From: Methanobacteriota archaeon
Lineage (GTDB): Archaea > Thermoplasmatota > Thermoplasmata > UBA10834
Direction: 5' to 3'
DNA length: 64,000 nucleotides
Assembly: GCA_020347645.1 (NCBI GenBank)
Contig: CP070736.1
Location: forward strand, 253,144 to 317,143
Positions 25,616 through 34,626 of this stretch are shown piece after piece. The notes beneath the pieces are model-generated. The model saw nothing but the letters and a program-made list of their open reading frames with translations, was not told the origin of the DNA and searched no databases. Numbering within the stretch: the stretch's first letter is position 1; each line of letters begins with the position of its first letter. The position numbers and the translations under genes are program-made.

Positions 25616-25864
25616 TTGTCGCATCATACGACGTGGGTTGAAGCTGACCAGTACTTTCACCAGCCTCCCCGGGATGCGTACTTCACGAAGAATGGCATGG
25701 ACTGCTCGTGTGCGACCATGTCTGAGCGAGATACCCTAAACGGTAGGAGAAGCGAAGCGCTCCCGGTATGTAGTGAATGTAGCGGACCCGTAGCGAATCT
25801 TTCGGGGTGCTTGACGTGTGTGGTGTGCGGCGACTCGGCCTGCGAAGGGGTTTGCCAGCAGTGA
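25616..25864 (+). CDS. Small zinc-ribbon protein resembling the NrdJ C-terminal tail
   Basis: Up to 82 residues. The last 35 residues read PVCSECSGPVANLSGCLTC then VVCGDSACEG, the same cysteine pattern as the zinc/redox tail of the NrdJ reductase (CPECGSMVEYVEGCIVC then RTCGYSRC). No other domain is present. A free-standing copy of such a tail could bind zinc or shuttle electrons to a reductase, but this is inference from pattern only. The start is unclear: TTG at 25616 gives 82 residues, ATG at 25697 gives 55 and ATG at 25718 gives 48; only the part after 25718 looks conserved. Confidence 0.55.
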   Translation: MSHHTTWVEADQYFHQPPRDAYFTKNGMDCSCATMSERDTLNGRRSEALPVCSECSGPVANLSGCLTCVVCGDSACEGVCQQ

Positions 25865-25875
25865 TTTATCGGCGG

Positions 25876-25910
25876 AATGTGTGCACGCACATTCAAAAGC
25901 CTTAAGGCTT
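25876..25910. promoter_or_regulatory. Two dyads upstream of argF
   Basis: AATGTG-TGCACG-CACATT (25876-25893) has 6-bp inverted arms, and AAGCCTTAAGGCTT (25897-25910) is a perfect 14-base palindrome. Both lie 30-65 bases before the argF GTG. They may be operator sites or include the promoter element (CCTTAAGG). Confidence 0.45.
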
Positions 25911-25940
25911 AGTGTTCGATTCATGAATGCGGTGATTTAG

Positions 25941-26855
25941 GTGAAGCGAGACGTGATATCCGTCCTCGACATGAAGAGCGATCTTGACAAGATGCTCAGC
26001 AAAGCACTGAAGGCCAAAACCGAACCTCCGAAGGGAAGGCGTCCCGAACCTCTGAAGCGGAAGGTGCTAGCGATGGTTTTCGAGAAGCCGAGCTTGCGGA
26101 CCAGAATCTCGTTCGAGGTCGCAGTCTCGCAGCTAGGTGGAACAGCCATTTACATGGGACCCGACGAAGTGAAGATGGGGGAGAGGGAGAGCGTCGCAGA
26201 CGTGGCCAAAGTCCTCAGCGGCTATGCAGATGGCATTCTGTACAGGGCCTTCAGCAACGAGGTTATGCGAGAGTTGGCAGAGCATGCCACAGTTCCAGTG
26301 ATTAACGGCCTTGACGACACCGAACACCCGTGCCAGGTCGCCGGAGACCTGTTGACAATACTCGAAAAGAAGAAGAAGCTGAAAGGATTGCAGCTGGCTT
26401 ATGTGGGTGATGGCAACAATGTGTGCAACTCACTGCTGCTCGGCTGTGCGATAACTGGCATGAACATGCGCGCGGCAACTCCTAGGACTCATGCTCCCGA
26501 ACCTGGGATTCTTGAACAGGCTCAGGCCATAGCTGAGGAGAACGACTGCGTGGTCGAATCCATTTCCAACCCGTTCGAAGCGGCCGAGGGCGCTGATGTG
26601 ATCTACACGGACACATGGGTCTCAATGGGACAGGAGTCTGAGAAGGAGGAAAGAGAGGCTTTGTTCCTCCCGTACCAAGCCAACGCAAACCTCGTCGAAA
26701 AGGCGGCCAAGGGATGGATCTTCATGCATTGTCTGCCCGCTCATCGAGGTTATGAAGTCTCGGAAGAGATCATCGATGGCCCGCATAGCGTAGTCTTTGA
26801 CCAGGCGGTGAACCGCCTGCACGCGCAGAAAGTCATTCTGGCAGCAGTGCTCTAG
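25941..26855 (+). CDS. argF: Ornithine carbamoyltransferase
   Basis: Transfers the carbamoyl group from carbamoyl phosphate to ornithine, giving citrulline for arginine synthesis. The 304-residue protein shows the carbamoyl-phosphate loop KPSLRTR (relatives have S/KxSTRTR), LYRAF, DDTEHPCQ, the ornithine loop DTWVSMGQE and the catalytic HCLPAHRG. The variant SLRTR is common in OTCases. It starts with GTG at 25941 after GGTGATTTAG. Two palindromes lie upstream. No other arg gene is adjacent. The last four bases overlap the converging DHH gene. Confidence 0.96.
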   Translation: MKRDVISVLDMKSDLDKMLSKALKAKTEPPKGRRPEPLKRKVLAMVFEKPSLRTRISFEVAVSQLGGTAIYMGPDEVKMGERESVADVAKVLSGYADGILYRAFSNEVMRELAEHATVPVINGLDDTEHPCQVAGDLLTILEKKKKLKGLQLAYVGDGNNVCNSLLLGCAITGMNMRAATPRTHAPEPGILEQAQAIAEENDCVVESISNPFEAAEGADVIYTDTWVSMGQESEKEEREALFLPYQANANLVEKAAKGWIFMHCLPAHRGYEVSEEIIDGPHSVVFDQAVNRLHAQKVILAAVL

Positions 26856-28327
26856 CCCATTATCTGCGAACCGATGACCTCGTCGAGGAGCAGTAGGAAG
26901 TCGCGCTTTCTTTCGAAAGGTATCGTGGCTCCCGCTGCGATGTTATGACCTCCACCCACACCTCCAACCCCCTCCGCCACGTGCCGCATAGCAGCTGAGA
27001 GGTCCATGCCTTTCGAGATGAGGTCCTGTGTGCCCCTTGAGGAGACCTTGACCATCCGCACTTCACCAGGCTCAAGCGACTCCGCGAAGGCGATCATTGG
27101 GGCGGTTCTGTCCACCCCGCCGCTGCCGAGCAACATACCCGCCACCGTGCCGACGATAGTCTCCTCGATGTCATCTCCCGCATCGAAATACTGGATGTGC
27201 TTCATCCTCGTGATTCCTCTGCTCTTCGCAAGTTCCAACGCATTGCTGAGCGCCGAGCGATGGTCTCTCAGAAGCGATAACCCCTTGGCGAGAGCGATAC
27301 CGCGGTCTCCTGCGCATATCCTCATGCCAATCTCCGCCCTTCCGTGCCTTCCGCATGCGTTCAGGAGGGTGGCAAATTCCTTCATGTCGCGGACGGGGGA
27401 GCCTGGCCTCTCCCCTGTGAGGGAATACGTCTCGCCGACGAGCCTTTCGATTGTCGCCTTATTCCTTCTACATGCAATCAGATGCTCCCTCAGGGCGTCG
27501 ATGACCGTCTTCTTCTCGCCACCCGACAACATCGTCCACGTACGCCATGATTCGCCGTCCTTCAGCTCTATGCCAAGACCCAAGAGGAAGCTGATGGCCT
27601 CCTGCTCGTGACCGCCTATACGCGGCAAGAAGGGGTCACTAGAGTACTCCAACATCTTGAATACAGGTCTCGTCTCCCTTCCGAAGTACCTGATATCCTC
27701 GAACGCTTCGACCAGTTCGAGATCGGTCGCGACGCGTAAAATCGGCCGGTTAAGGCCTTCGAGCCTTCTAGTCTTACGGTTCTGAAGGTCGCCTACACTG
27801 CCCAATATTGCCAGAGGAGACAGGTCCGCGTTCGCATGGTCCGTCGCCACAGCGGTCAAGAAAGTCGCTCCAGCGCCGCTCAGGTCACTAGCGCCCGATA
27901 TGCCATGGAGATGAGGATTCACATGCACGACGGTCGCGAAGTCGGACAATAGCGATTGCGGCGACTCTCTTGCTCTTGACCCACGCAGATCTGGAGCATG
28001 ATGGTCGGTAATCACAGCGTCGAGGTCATAGATCTTCGATAGCGATCCGCTGCCAAGGTCAGTGAACCATACGAGATCGCAATCGGCATCTCTCAGAGAT
28101 TGCACGGCAGCGTCGTCAAGCTTCTTGAAGAACATCGTTTGGCAATCTATCTCCATTCGTGCAAGAGTGGTTCCAGCGATCGCAGCGGCAGATATGCCGT
28201 CCGCGTCTATATGCGAAGCGATCACCGCCTTCGATGCGCTGCGCACTCTATCAGCGGCCTTGCAGGCTGAGGCACGCATAGCATCGGGGAGGGCGAACAG
28301 CAATTGCTCGACGGGATCCTTCATCAT
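26852..28327 (-). CDS. DHH-family phosphoesterase (RecJ/Cdc45-like)
   Basis: A 491-residue single-strand nuclease or related phosphoesterase. The DHH domain shows SHIDADGISAA, WFTDLGSGSL and VITDHHAPD; the C-terminal DHHA1 domain ends GGGHNIAAGATIPFE. These match archaeal RecJ-like proteins (GAN/RecJ), which trim DNA or RNA 5' or 3' ends and may be part of the replisome. All catalytic aspartates and histidines appear present. The start ATG at 28327 overlaps the stop of the small membrane protein gene and has GGGGGGTG upstream. It ends an operon with a tiny membrane protein and an RNase H-like exonuclease. Confidence 0.9.
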   Translation of the reverse strand: MMKDPVEQLLFALPDAMRASACKAADRVRSASKAVIASHIDADGISAAAIAGTTLARMEIDCQTMFFKKLDDAAVQSLRDADCDLVWFTDLGSGSLSKIYDLDAVITDHHAPDLRGSRARESPQSLLSDFATVVHVNPHLHGISGASDLSGAGATFLTAVATDHANADLSPLAILGSVGDLQNRKTRRLEGLNRPILRVATDLELVEAFEDIRYFGRETRPVFKMLEYSSDPFLPRIGGHEQEAISFLLGLGIELKDGESWRTWTMLSGGEKKTVIDALREHLIACRRNKATIERLVGETYSLTGERPGSPVRDMKEFATLLNACGRHGRAEIGMRICAGDRGIALAKGLSLLRDHRSALSNALELAKSRGITRMKHIQYFDAGDDIEETIVGTVAGMLLGSGGVDRTAPMIAFAESLEPGEVRMVKVSSRGTQDLISKGMDLSAAMRHVAEGVGGVGGGHNIAAGATIPFERKRDFLLLLDEVIGSQIMG

Positions 28328-28470
28328 CGCACCCCCCATAGAATCACCAATGCAGCGATGGCGATGATCGAAACTCCGACGAGGGTCAAATACTTCACAG
28401 ACCTGTCGACCATGAAGATGAACACCGCGAATCCCACTGCCGCAATCAACACGCCTAGAATCTTGTCCAT
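28324..28470 (-). CDS. Small two-helix membrane protein, 48 aa
   Basis: Starts MDKILGVLIAAVGFAVFIFM and ends VILWGVR; two hydrophobic helices (about 4-20 and 28-45) are joined by a short charged loop (VDRSVK). Its TGA is interlocked with the ATG-ATG of the DHH gene, and it starts 26 bases after the exonuclease stop, so it is in the middle of a nuclease operon. I do not recognise the family. Coupling on both sides argues that it is a real gene and not chance. Confidence 0.65.
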   Translation of the reverse strand: MDKILGVLIAAVGFAVFIFMVDRSVKYLTLVGVSIIAIAALVILWGVR

Positions 28471-28496
28471 CCCGCCGACCTATACCCTGTAATCGA

Positions 28497-29276
28497 TTAT
28501 CTAAGTTTCGTATCTGATAATGCTGGCCCCATCACTCTCGATTTCATCTCCATGCATGCCGCCTCTGCGATTGTCTCCAGGTTGATGCAATCCTGTGAAT
28601 TGTACTCCTTAAGGGTTTCGAGGGCGTTCCACGCACCGCGCCGGCGCCATAGACGCCATAGGTAGGCGGCGTCCTGGCCCGTTAGATATTGGATGCGAAG
28701 GTCCCTGTCAACCCCCATCTCCCTCTCTATCGCCTTCAATCCACCTACTCGCCCGAGCCTCCGCAGAAGATGCTTGAGATCGAGATGTGGCACCGGCGGA
28801 ACCGCGCCCGGAAAGGCTGACTCTATGACCGGCAGGTCGAAACTCGCACCGTTGAATGACACGATCATTCCGGCATGTTCGAGTATCGCCCTCAGGTTAT
28901 CATTCGTCAGGTTCTGTCCCCTTACGAGCGTGTGCATGCGCCTCCCATCGTACATGCCTATCATCGTAATGGGCGCGCTCTTGGAAATCCCCGTCGTTTC
29001 AATATCGAGATATATGACTCTGTTCCTGAACTCCTCGAAGCACCTCCAATGGTCTTTTGTCTTGATCATGGCGCTGAAATACTGACAGTCTCCCTTTCGC
29101 AATCGCTGACGGGCGTCGTCAAGAATCCCATCGGCCTTGGCCTTTTTGTCTGCCGACATGCCGGTTATCCTGTCTTCCTCCATGAAGCGGTCCCAAGTAA
29201 CGATTCCGGCCTGCCACAGCGCTCTTTCCCTCGCGACGCCCACGCCTTCAAGGAAGACGAACGAGTTGACCAACAT
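28497..29276 (-). CDS. HhH plus RNase H-like (DEDD) exonuclease
   Basis: A 259-residue predicted exonuclease. Residues about 5-75 hold a helix-hairpin-helix (FLEGVGVARERALWQAGIVTWDRF), which binds DNA non-specifically. Residues about 85-245 are an RNase H fold of the YprB type: YLDIETTG (first Asp/Glu), SFNGASFDLPVI, HLDLKHLLRR and YNSQDCINLETI (last Asp). It heads an operon with a small membrane protein and a DHH nuclease, and is divergent from a metallophosphoesterase, so this locus looks like a DNA-end-processing module. Confidence 0.85.
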   Translation of the reverse strand: MLVNSFVFLEGVGVARERALWQAGIVTWDRFMEEDRITGMSADKKAKADGILDDARQRLRKGDCQYFSAMIKTKDHWRCFEEFRNRVIYLDIETTGISKSAPITMIGMYDGRRMHTLVRGQNLTNDNLRAILEHAGMIVSFNGASFDLPVIESAFPGAVPPVPHLDLKHLLRRLGRVGGLKAIEREMGVDRDLRIQYLTGQDAAYLWRLWRRRGAWNALETLKEYNSQDCINLETIAEAACMEMKSRVMGPALSDTKLR

Positions 29277-29371
29277 CGCGATGCTGGATGGAGCTGCACC
29301 TCCTTAACGGATGTGGGAGGTGGTGGAAAGTACTCGAAAAGCTAGTTATCTGCAATGCCTGTTATAGTGCC

Positions 29372-30106
29372 GTGCTCGAGAAAGGATATATCGTTGAGCA
29401 GGGCGTGGAATTGTTTCCTGCAGGAGCCCTGATGCTGCGCGACCACAATGCGCTCGTCGTCTCGGACCTCCACCTCGGTTGCGAGGCTGCACTGGAATAT
29501 CAGGGTCTGAGCTTGCCCCGTCTACAGACGGGCAAGCTGAAACGGACGCTCGTCGACCATATCGAGAGTCTCAAGCCGGACAGACTCATCGTCGCGGGCG
29601 ACCTAAAGCACAATTTCTCTAGGAACCTGACGCAAGAATGGAACGATATCGTTGATTTCCTGAGGTCCATCTCTGACATCGTTGGCATCGACATTGTTAG
29701 GGGTAACCACGATAACTACCTCGGAGCCATACTGTCGGAGTTTCGGATTCCGTTGAGGAGCGAGCTGAGGATAGGCAGGTTTCGCATCATTCACGGTCAT
29801 TCTGGAACCGCACAAGGCCCGACGATCATGGGTCACATCCATCCATCGATTGCGCTCAGAGACGGAGTGGGCGGCCGGGTGAAGCAACCTTGCTTCATGT
29901 ACGACCGAGCGGCAAGCACCATCGTGTTGCCTGCAATGAGCATAGTCTTTCCCGGAACGGATGTAGGGAGAGTCGCAGCCTCGGATGTGACGTTCCCCGT
30001 TCTCGCGGAATCCAGAGTGGATGAATTCACTCCCATCGTTTTCGTCGAAGACAGGCCGCTTGTCTTCCCGAAACTGGGGGAAATGCGTGTCGGCAATCGA
30101 GATTGA
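29372..30106 (+). CDS. Calcineurin-like metallophosphoesterase (COG1407 type)
   Basis: A predicted DNA or nucleotide phosphoesterase of about 244 residues. Metal motifs are VVSDLHLG, AGDLKHN, VRGNHDN, IHGHSG and MGHIHPSI. The type is the ICC-like family often encoded next to Lhr helicases in prokaryotes; here it is instead divergent from an HhH/RNase H exonuclease. The frame is open from 29288, but relatives begin close to GVELFPAGALML. The GTG at 29372 has a TATA-like element about 25 bases upstream; GTG at 29405 is another option. Confidence 0.85.
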   Translation: MLEKGYIVEQGVELFPAGALMLRDHNALVVSDLHLGCEAALEYQGLSLPRLQTGKLKRTLVDHIESLKPDRLIVAGDLKHNFSRNLTQEWNDIVDFLRSISDIVGIDIVRGNHDNYLGAILSEFRIPLRSELRIGRFRIIHGHSGTAQGPTIMGHIHPSIALRDGVGGRVKQPCFMYDRAASTIVLPAMSIVFPGTDVGRVAASDVTFPVLAESRVDEFTPIVFVEDRPLVFPKLGEMRVGNRD

Positions 30107-30236
30107 TGATATTGTCTCCAATACGATTGGCGCCAACCATCAACCCTAGGGCCAGTTCCCATCGGAACGCTACACTGGCTAGGTCAACGACGGCCAAAAA
30201 GGCTTATGTATTTGCATCATCATGCCAACATGTTAG

Positions 30237-31397
30237 GTGTGGGTTGTGGTTAGAGAAGTCTATGTAAGTGATGCCGACGTAGAATTGTCCAAGGATCTTG
30301 AAGGTCTCCGAATCGACAGACACCTAGCCTCTGACCTCTCATCCCTCCTGCCTGGTCGTCGTCGCAAGATGATTGATAGAATAGAGGAGCATGCAAGCAC
30401 CAGGCAAATCACCATCGTGCCCATACTGATCAAGTACTACGACCATGACGATCAGCGCGTCAGATCACAGGTTCGGTCAAGCCTCGAACGGATTACTGCC
30501 TCCGAAGAGGGCGAACAGGCCCTCATCGAATGCATGTTTAGCAGGAACCAGATGATTGCAGCTACCGCTGCAGCAATACTTGAGAAGAGGAACTACAAGA
30601 GCATGAACTTCCTGTCCGTATACAAGCAGACGAAGAATCTGGTCCTCCAGGCTTGGAAGGGAGAGGTGTTCTCACAGGATATCGAAGAGCTCATCGTCGA
30701 TTCGATTGAGACTTACAAGGAAGGTCGGTTTGACCAAGGTATGACCAACCTCAAGATGGCGAGAGACCTACTTGAGGATAGGCTCGAATGGCATAGCCAT
30801 TTACGGACATACATGAAAGATGTGCTGAAGCTGACTCCGATTTTAAGCAGGAGTGGTGTGCAGGTCGACTCCATCCAGGATTCGATTCGGAATCTGGCTA
30901 CCGCGATTCCCGATCGGGATTATCGGGAGGCAAGGGCGCTCTTAGACCTCAGACGCCAGGAGACCCGGCTATGGAAGCAGTTATGGAGTCTTGAGGAATT
31001 TGTGTCCAAGCGGGTGACTGCCAAGCCAAGCGTAGATTCGTCCGCGCTTCAGGAGCCGGACAAGATGATACTGGAATCGTTCGTCGCTATGGGTAGCCGG
31101 GTGCAGGAAACCATTCAAGCAGGGAACGCCCCCGAAGCCCTGAAGATGGTGTCCGATTTCATCAGACATGACGTGTCCGCACGTTATCTAGCCAGCGAAG
31201 GCAAACGGATAAACGAGGGAGACGAGGCGGCTTGGCACACCATATGGTCGGTGGGGCTCGCACTGCTCCGTCTTGTCGCGCCTGTCATCCCGAACGTAGC
31301 TGAGGAGTTCTATCAGCAGTACTTCCGCGACCGTGAGGAATCTGCCAGCATACACACCGTCTCATGGCCGAAGCCGATGTCTTCGCTCGAGGCGTAG
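30237..31397 (+). CDS. Helical-repeat protein with aminoacyl-tRNA-synthetase-like anticodon-binding domain
   Basis: A 386-residue protein I cannot assign to a known family. Residues about 30-115 look like HEAT-type helical repeats (ITIVPILIKYYDHDDQRVR...SSLERI). The middle is helical and charged. Residues about 285-385 resemble the anticodon-binding domain of class I synthetases for Ile, Val, Leu and Met: FIRHDVSARYL, then WSVGLALLRLVAPVIPNVAEEF and ending SIHTVSWPKP. No catalytic HIGH or KMSKS domain exists, so it cannot charge tRNA by itself; it could bind tRNA or assist a synthetase. GTG at 30237 or 30246 is the start; ATG is absent. Confidence 0.65.
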   Translation: MWVVVREVYVSDADVELSKDLEGLRIDRHLASDLSSLLPGRRRKMIDRIEEHASTRQITIVPILIKYYDHDDQRVRSQVRSSLERITASEEGEQALIECMFSRNQMIAATAAAILEKRNYKSMNFLSVYKQTKNLVLQAWKGEVFSQDIEELIVDSIETYKEGRFDQGMTNLKMARDLLEDRLEWHSHLRTYMKDVLKLTPILSRSGVQVDSIQDSIRNLATAIPDRDYREARALLDLRRQETRLWKQLWSLEEFVSKRVTAKPSVDSSALQEPDKMILESFVAMGSRVQETIQAGNAPEALKMVSDFIRHDVSARYLASEGKRINEGDEAAWHTIWSVGLALLRLVAPVIPNVAEEFYQQYFRDREESASIHTVSWPKPMSSLEA

Positions 31398-31408
31398 ACG
31401 ACTGTCGT

Positions 31409-32230
31409 TCAGAGCAATGAAGGACACCAGTGAACGCCAGGGCCGATCGACCGATCCCATGCGATTAGAGTGCGCATGGCATCCACGCCGACGCCTATAC
31501 AATCCATCATGTTCTGGTCGAAATCGAGGGTAGATTCAGTGGGACGCCATGGAACTACATCGGAAACCGTACATATGGCACCGGCTCTGAGTCCGAAGAG
31601 AGAGCACATTGTGAATAACGTTCCGTTTTCCATCTCGATATTCTTCGCTTTCATCATCTTGAAGTCCTGGAGTCGATCGACCATGAAAGAAGGCATGTAA
31701 CCCGATTGCGTCATTGGCGCTATCTTGCCTTCATTGATCAACTTGTTTTCGCTGTAAAATCCATCGACTGACAGGCCGATCCCGACCTGAAAACTCCTGT
31801 CCGCTCGCGTAGCACTATCTACCAATGCTGCCACGACCTCGTAGTCGGCCAAAGCAGGATATTCCGGCATTGCGTAGCTCCTGCTGGTCCCGTCGACCCT
31901 GATAGCCCCCGTCGCCACGACGAAATCCCCCTTTTCGAGGCCGTCGGCGATTCCCCCGCTTGATCCTATGCGCACGAAAGTGTGCGCACCGAGATTCGCT
32001 AATTCCTCGATCAGTATTGCCGTCGAAGGTCCGCCAATTCCAGTCGATGCGACTGTTACATATGTGTCAGAGAGCCTGCCCTTGTGCACGGTATACTCTC
32101 GGACCCTGCAAACCTCCTCGCTGTCGTCCAAGAGAGAGGATATCTTCGGAACCCTCTCGGGTTCTCCGCACAGAAGAACATAATTGGCTGTCTGTCCAGA
32201 CTCAAGACCCGAAATCAATTGCTTGGCCAC
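31409..32230 (-). CDS. Uridine/purine nucleoside phosphorylase family enzyme
   Basis: A 273-residue enzyme that splits nucleosides with phosphate. The PNP_UDP fold is shown by VASTGIGGPSTAI (phosphate loop), FVRIGSSGGI, the nucleoside-binding IEMENGTLFT and late ICTVSDVV. The pattern matches uridine phosphorylases (MExE block), but substrate choice cannot be read from sequence alone. It starts with GTG at 32230 after GAGGGGT. It is convergent with the anticodon-domain gene, 11 bases apart. Confidence 0.9.
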   Translation of the reverse strand: MAKQLISGLESGQTANYVLLCGEPERVPKISSLLDDSEEVCRVREYTVHKGRLSDTYVTVASTGIGGPSTAILIEELANLGAHTFVRIGSSGGIADGLEKGDFVVATGAIRVDGTSRSYAMPEYPALADYEVVAALVDSATRADRSFQVGIGLSVDGFYSENKLINEGKIAPMTQSGYMPSFMVDRLQDFKMMKAKNIEMENGTLFTMCSLFGLRAGAICTVSDVVPWRPTESTLDFDQNMMDCIGVGVDAMRTLIAWDRSIGPGVHWCPSLL

Positions 32231-32385
32231 GTGGCATACCCCTCTTCTGCAGTGTAGAATGGGTTATTCATTTATTAATTCGCAGGCGGCTCTACCCCCC
32301 AAACAGCGTGGCGGATGCCAACAATCGCGAAACGCGCATTCTCGATGGATATTATTTATGCATGGCAATGGGATACACCGTTGAA

Positions 32386-33165
32386 ATGACGGAGGACGTG
32401 CTAAACATACTATTGTTCGCCATAGTCGGAGTGATAGCGCTCTTGATCTATCTACTCTACATAAGCACCATCAGCAAGGTTCTGGAGACCATCGGCCTCA
32501 CGGCTTCGGAAGCGAGCACGGTGATATTGCTGACTTTGTTCTTCGGTTGGATATCCATTCCACTCTTCCCATACCGTGGCTGGTGGGTAGGCATAAGCAT
32601 AGGTGGGGCACTGATACCAGTGATTCTATGCTCCCGTCTGCTGAAGTCAGGACGCGCAGGGCTTGCTGAATCTGCCATCGGAATAGTCATTGTCGCATAC
32701 GTGACTTATTTCGTCACGAGGGCCGAGGAAGGGGTGGGGATAGTGGCAGATATTCCGTTGGCTTTCGCTCCAGCTCTCGCAGCGGGCCTATATTCAATGT
32801 CCACGTTCTGGACGGACATGACCAAGGCCGCACCACTGGCTTATGTGTCCGGTGTGCTCGGCACTCTCATCGGAGCTGACGTGTTCAGGCTTAACGAGGT
32901 TCTCTCATTCAATCCTCCGGATGACGGTATCGGCATGCTGAGCGTCGGGGGAGCGAATATCTTCGACATGGTATATCTCACAGGCATAGTCGCAGTTGTC
33001 ATCGCAATATTAGTCTACAGGGCGAAGAAGAGACAGGAGATGTACGGCTTTGGTGCAGTTGTGTCAGAGTTCGAACGAGGCTCCGAGGGGCTTCCATACG
33101 CAAAGGACATCAGACCTTCCCCTTTGACTCGCTTCGGCGGCGATTCCCGAAAGAGGCGTGAATGA
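32386..33165 (+). CDS. DUF1614 integral membrane protein
   Basis: A 259-residue membrane protein with about seven to eight helices. DUF1614 signatures are GGALIPVILCSRLL, the middle VTRAEEGVGIVADIP, APLAYVSGVLGTLIGADVFRL and SVGGANIFDMVYLTGI. Function is unknown; members are common in archaea. A TATA-like ATTATTTATG (32350-32360) lies about 30 bases before the ATG at 32386, which I prefer; in-frame ATGs at 32362 and 32368 are too near that element for a normal start. Confidence 0.85.
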   Translation: MTEDVLNILLFAIVGVIALLIYLLYISTISKVLETIGLTASEASTVILLTLFFGWISIPLFPYRGWWVGISIGGALIPVILCSRLLKSGRAGLAESAIGIVIVAYVTYFVTRAEEGVGIVADIPLAFAPALAAGLYSMSTFWTDMTKAAPLAYVSGVLGTLIGADVFRLNEVLSFNPPDDGIGMLSVGGANIFDMVYLTGIVAVVIAILVYRAKKRQEMYGFGAVVSEFERGSEGLPYAKDIRPSPLTRFGGDSRKRRE

Positions 33166-34350
33166 CTACGGCAGTAGTTGAGGGCGTCTGTCTCGTCCAC
33201 CTGGGTAGAGGATGAACATGACGAGGGATACCGCAGTGAACAGTGCGGTCACAGGGAACGCGTATGAAGGATCATCATAGACGTCTGCGATCAGACCGCA
33301 AATGTAAACGACTGCGGATCCGCCGCCTAGCTGGAACGCGAAGACCATGCCGAACGCTGTTCCCCTCTCTCCATCTCCTGTCGCTTCGCTTACCGTCGCA
33401 AAGAGGGCCGGATACGTGAGAAAGAGCAGGCCTCCGAATGCCACGAGCGTAGGCACTACGATGTACCATTCAGATGTCATGAAGAGTGCGAGGAGACCTA
33501 TTATGGAGCCGAGATATCCCACAGTGACAACCCTTCGCCTGCCGAAACGCGTGCTGATCCTACCGAACGAGTATGACGATACGGTGCCCACTGCGAGCCA
33601 TAGGGCGAAGACGAGATCTGCGGCTCCCACGCCCCAACCGTGAGCCGCGGTGAGGTTGATCGGCCCATAGTATGTCGTGACACCGTACAATGCTCCACCT
33701 GCGGCGATTGGGAGAGAGAAGCAGCCGACCTTCGACATCGTTTGCCTTATACTTGTTGGGCTCGTCGAAAAGCCTCCTGCGAGTTGCGATACGCCATCTC
33801 CCATCGCAGTGATCCCAATGATCACAGCCGCCAGGTTTAGGAAGACCCACATGATACAGGGTGTCTTCCATCCGAATGCTTCCCCAAGGAAACCGGAGGT
33901 CGCCAGCGATGCTATGACTCCGAAATTGCCAATACCGCTCTGCACTCCCAGCGCGGTGTCCATATAGGGTCCTGCATACTCCTTGGTGATCCAAGTGATG
34001 CCTACTGGATGATAGAAACTTGCACCAACCCTCATCGAGATTACCGCAGCGAATAGCTCCACGAAGTTGGTGACGAACAGTATCATCACGAATGACAGCG
34101 CCATTAGCAGAGCTCCGATTTCGAGCAGGTATCGGGAATAGATGCGATCGGTCAGCCTTCCTACGAAGAGTTGGATGACTACCGTGATGAGTAGTCCGAG
34201 CCCGAGGATGCCTATCTCTGTATAAGACAAGCTCATCTCCTCTACGAGAATCGGCAAGAGAGCGACAAGAGCGATAAGCGCGCCATCGTTGCACGCGTGA
34301 TGGTAGCTTATCACGAACAGAAGGCGACGGTCTCTGTTGGGGCGCGTCAT
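33166..34350 (-). CDS. Major facilitator superfamily transporter
   Basis: A 394-residue, twelve-helix carrier. The MFS loop 2-3 motif is seen as GRLTDRIYSRYLLEIGALL, and the halves repeat around GRISTRFGRRRVVTVGYLG. The substrate is unknown. I chose the ATG at 34350 since a TATA-like TGTTATGTATG lies about 25-33 bases upstream; an open frame continues to 34407. The gene stands alone, with its stop adjoining that of the DUF1614 gene. Confidence 0.9.
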   Translation of the reverse strand: MTRPNRDRRLLFVISYHHACNDGALIALVALLPILVEEMSLSYTEIGILGLGLLITVVIQLFVGRLTDRIYSRYLLEIGALLMALSFVMILFVTNFVELFAAVISMRVGASFYHPVGITWITKEYAGPYMDTALGVQSGIGNFGVIASLATSGFLGEAFGWKTPCIMWVFLNLAAVIIGITAMGDGVSQLAGGFSTSPTSIRQTMSKVGCFSLPIAAGGALYGVTTYYGPINLTAAHGWGVGAADLVFALWLAVGTVSSYSFGRISTRFGRRRVVTVGYLGSIIGLLALFMTSEWYIVVPTLVAFGGLLFLTYPALFATVSEATGDGERGTAFGMVFAFQLGGGSAVVYICGLIADVYDDPSYAFPVTALFTAVSLVMFILYPGGRDRRPQLLP

Positions 34351-34626
34351 CCTGTCGCGAATGAATCTCATACATAACATGATTTCTGTGGACGAGCAGA
34401 CAATCACGAATCGGAACTAGAAGAAGAGAAAGAGAGAAGAAAAGAGTTTGCTGAGGTTTCCAAGGAGCAAAGGTTTGCATGCCGAACGAATGAATCACAA
34501 CGCCTTGCTCGCGTGCTTCGTCCTTTCGGCGACGCATCGATTACTACTCTTCATCACCTTTACTTTTCAAGGATTGCCTCATTGCCACCGTCCCTCGCGG
34601 CCGACCATAGGTCGTGCTAGGACAGT

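Noticed and set aside
31960-32385. N-terminal extension of the DUF1614 frame
   Set aside because: It overlaps the divergent nucleoside phosphorylase and is soluble, arginine- and cysteine-rich sequence unlike the family.
33560-34537. 325-codon minus-strand open frame
   Set aside because: Overlaps the MFS transporter in another frame; Arg/Ser-rich content typical of a shadow.
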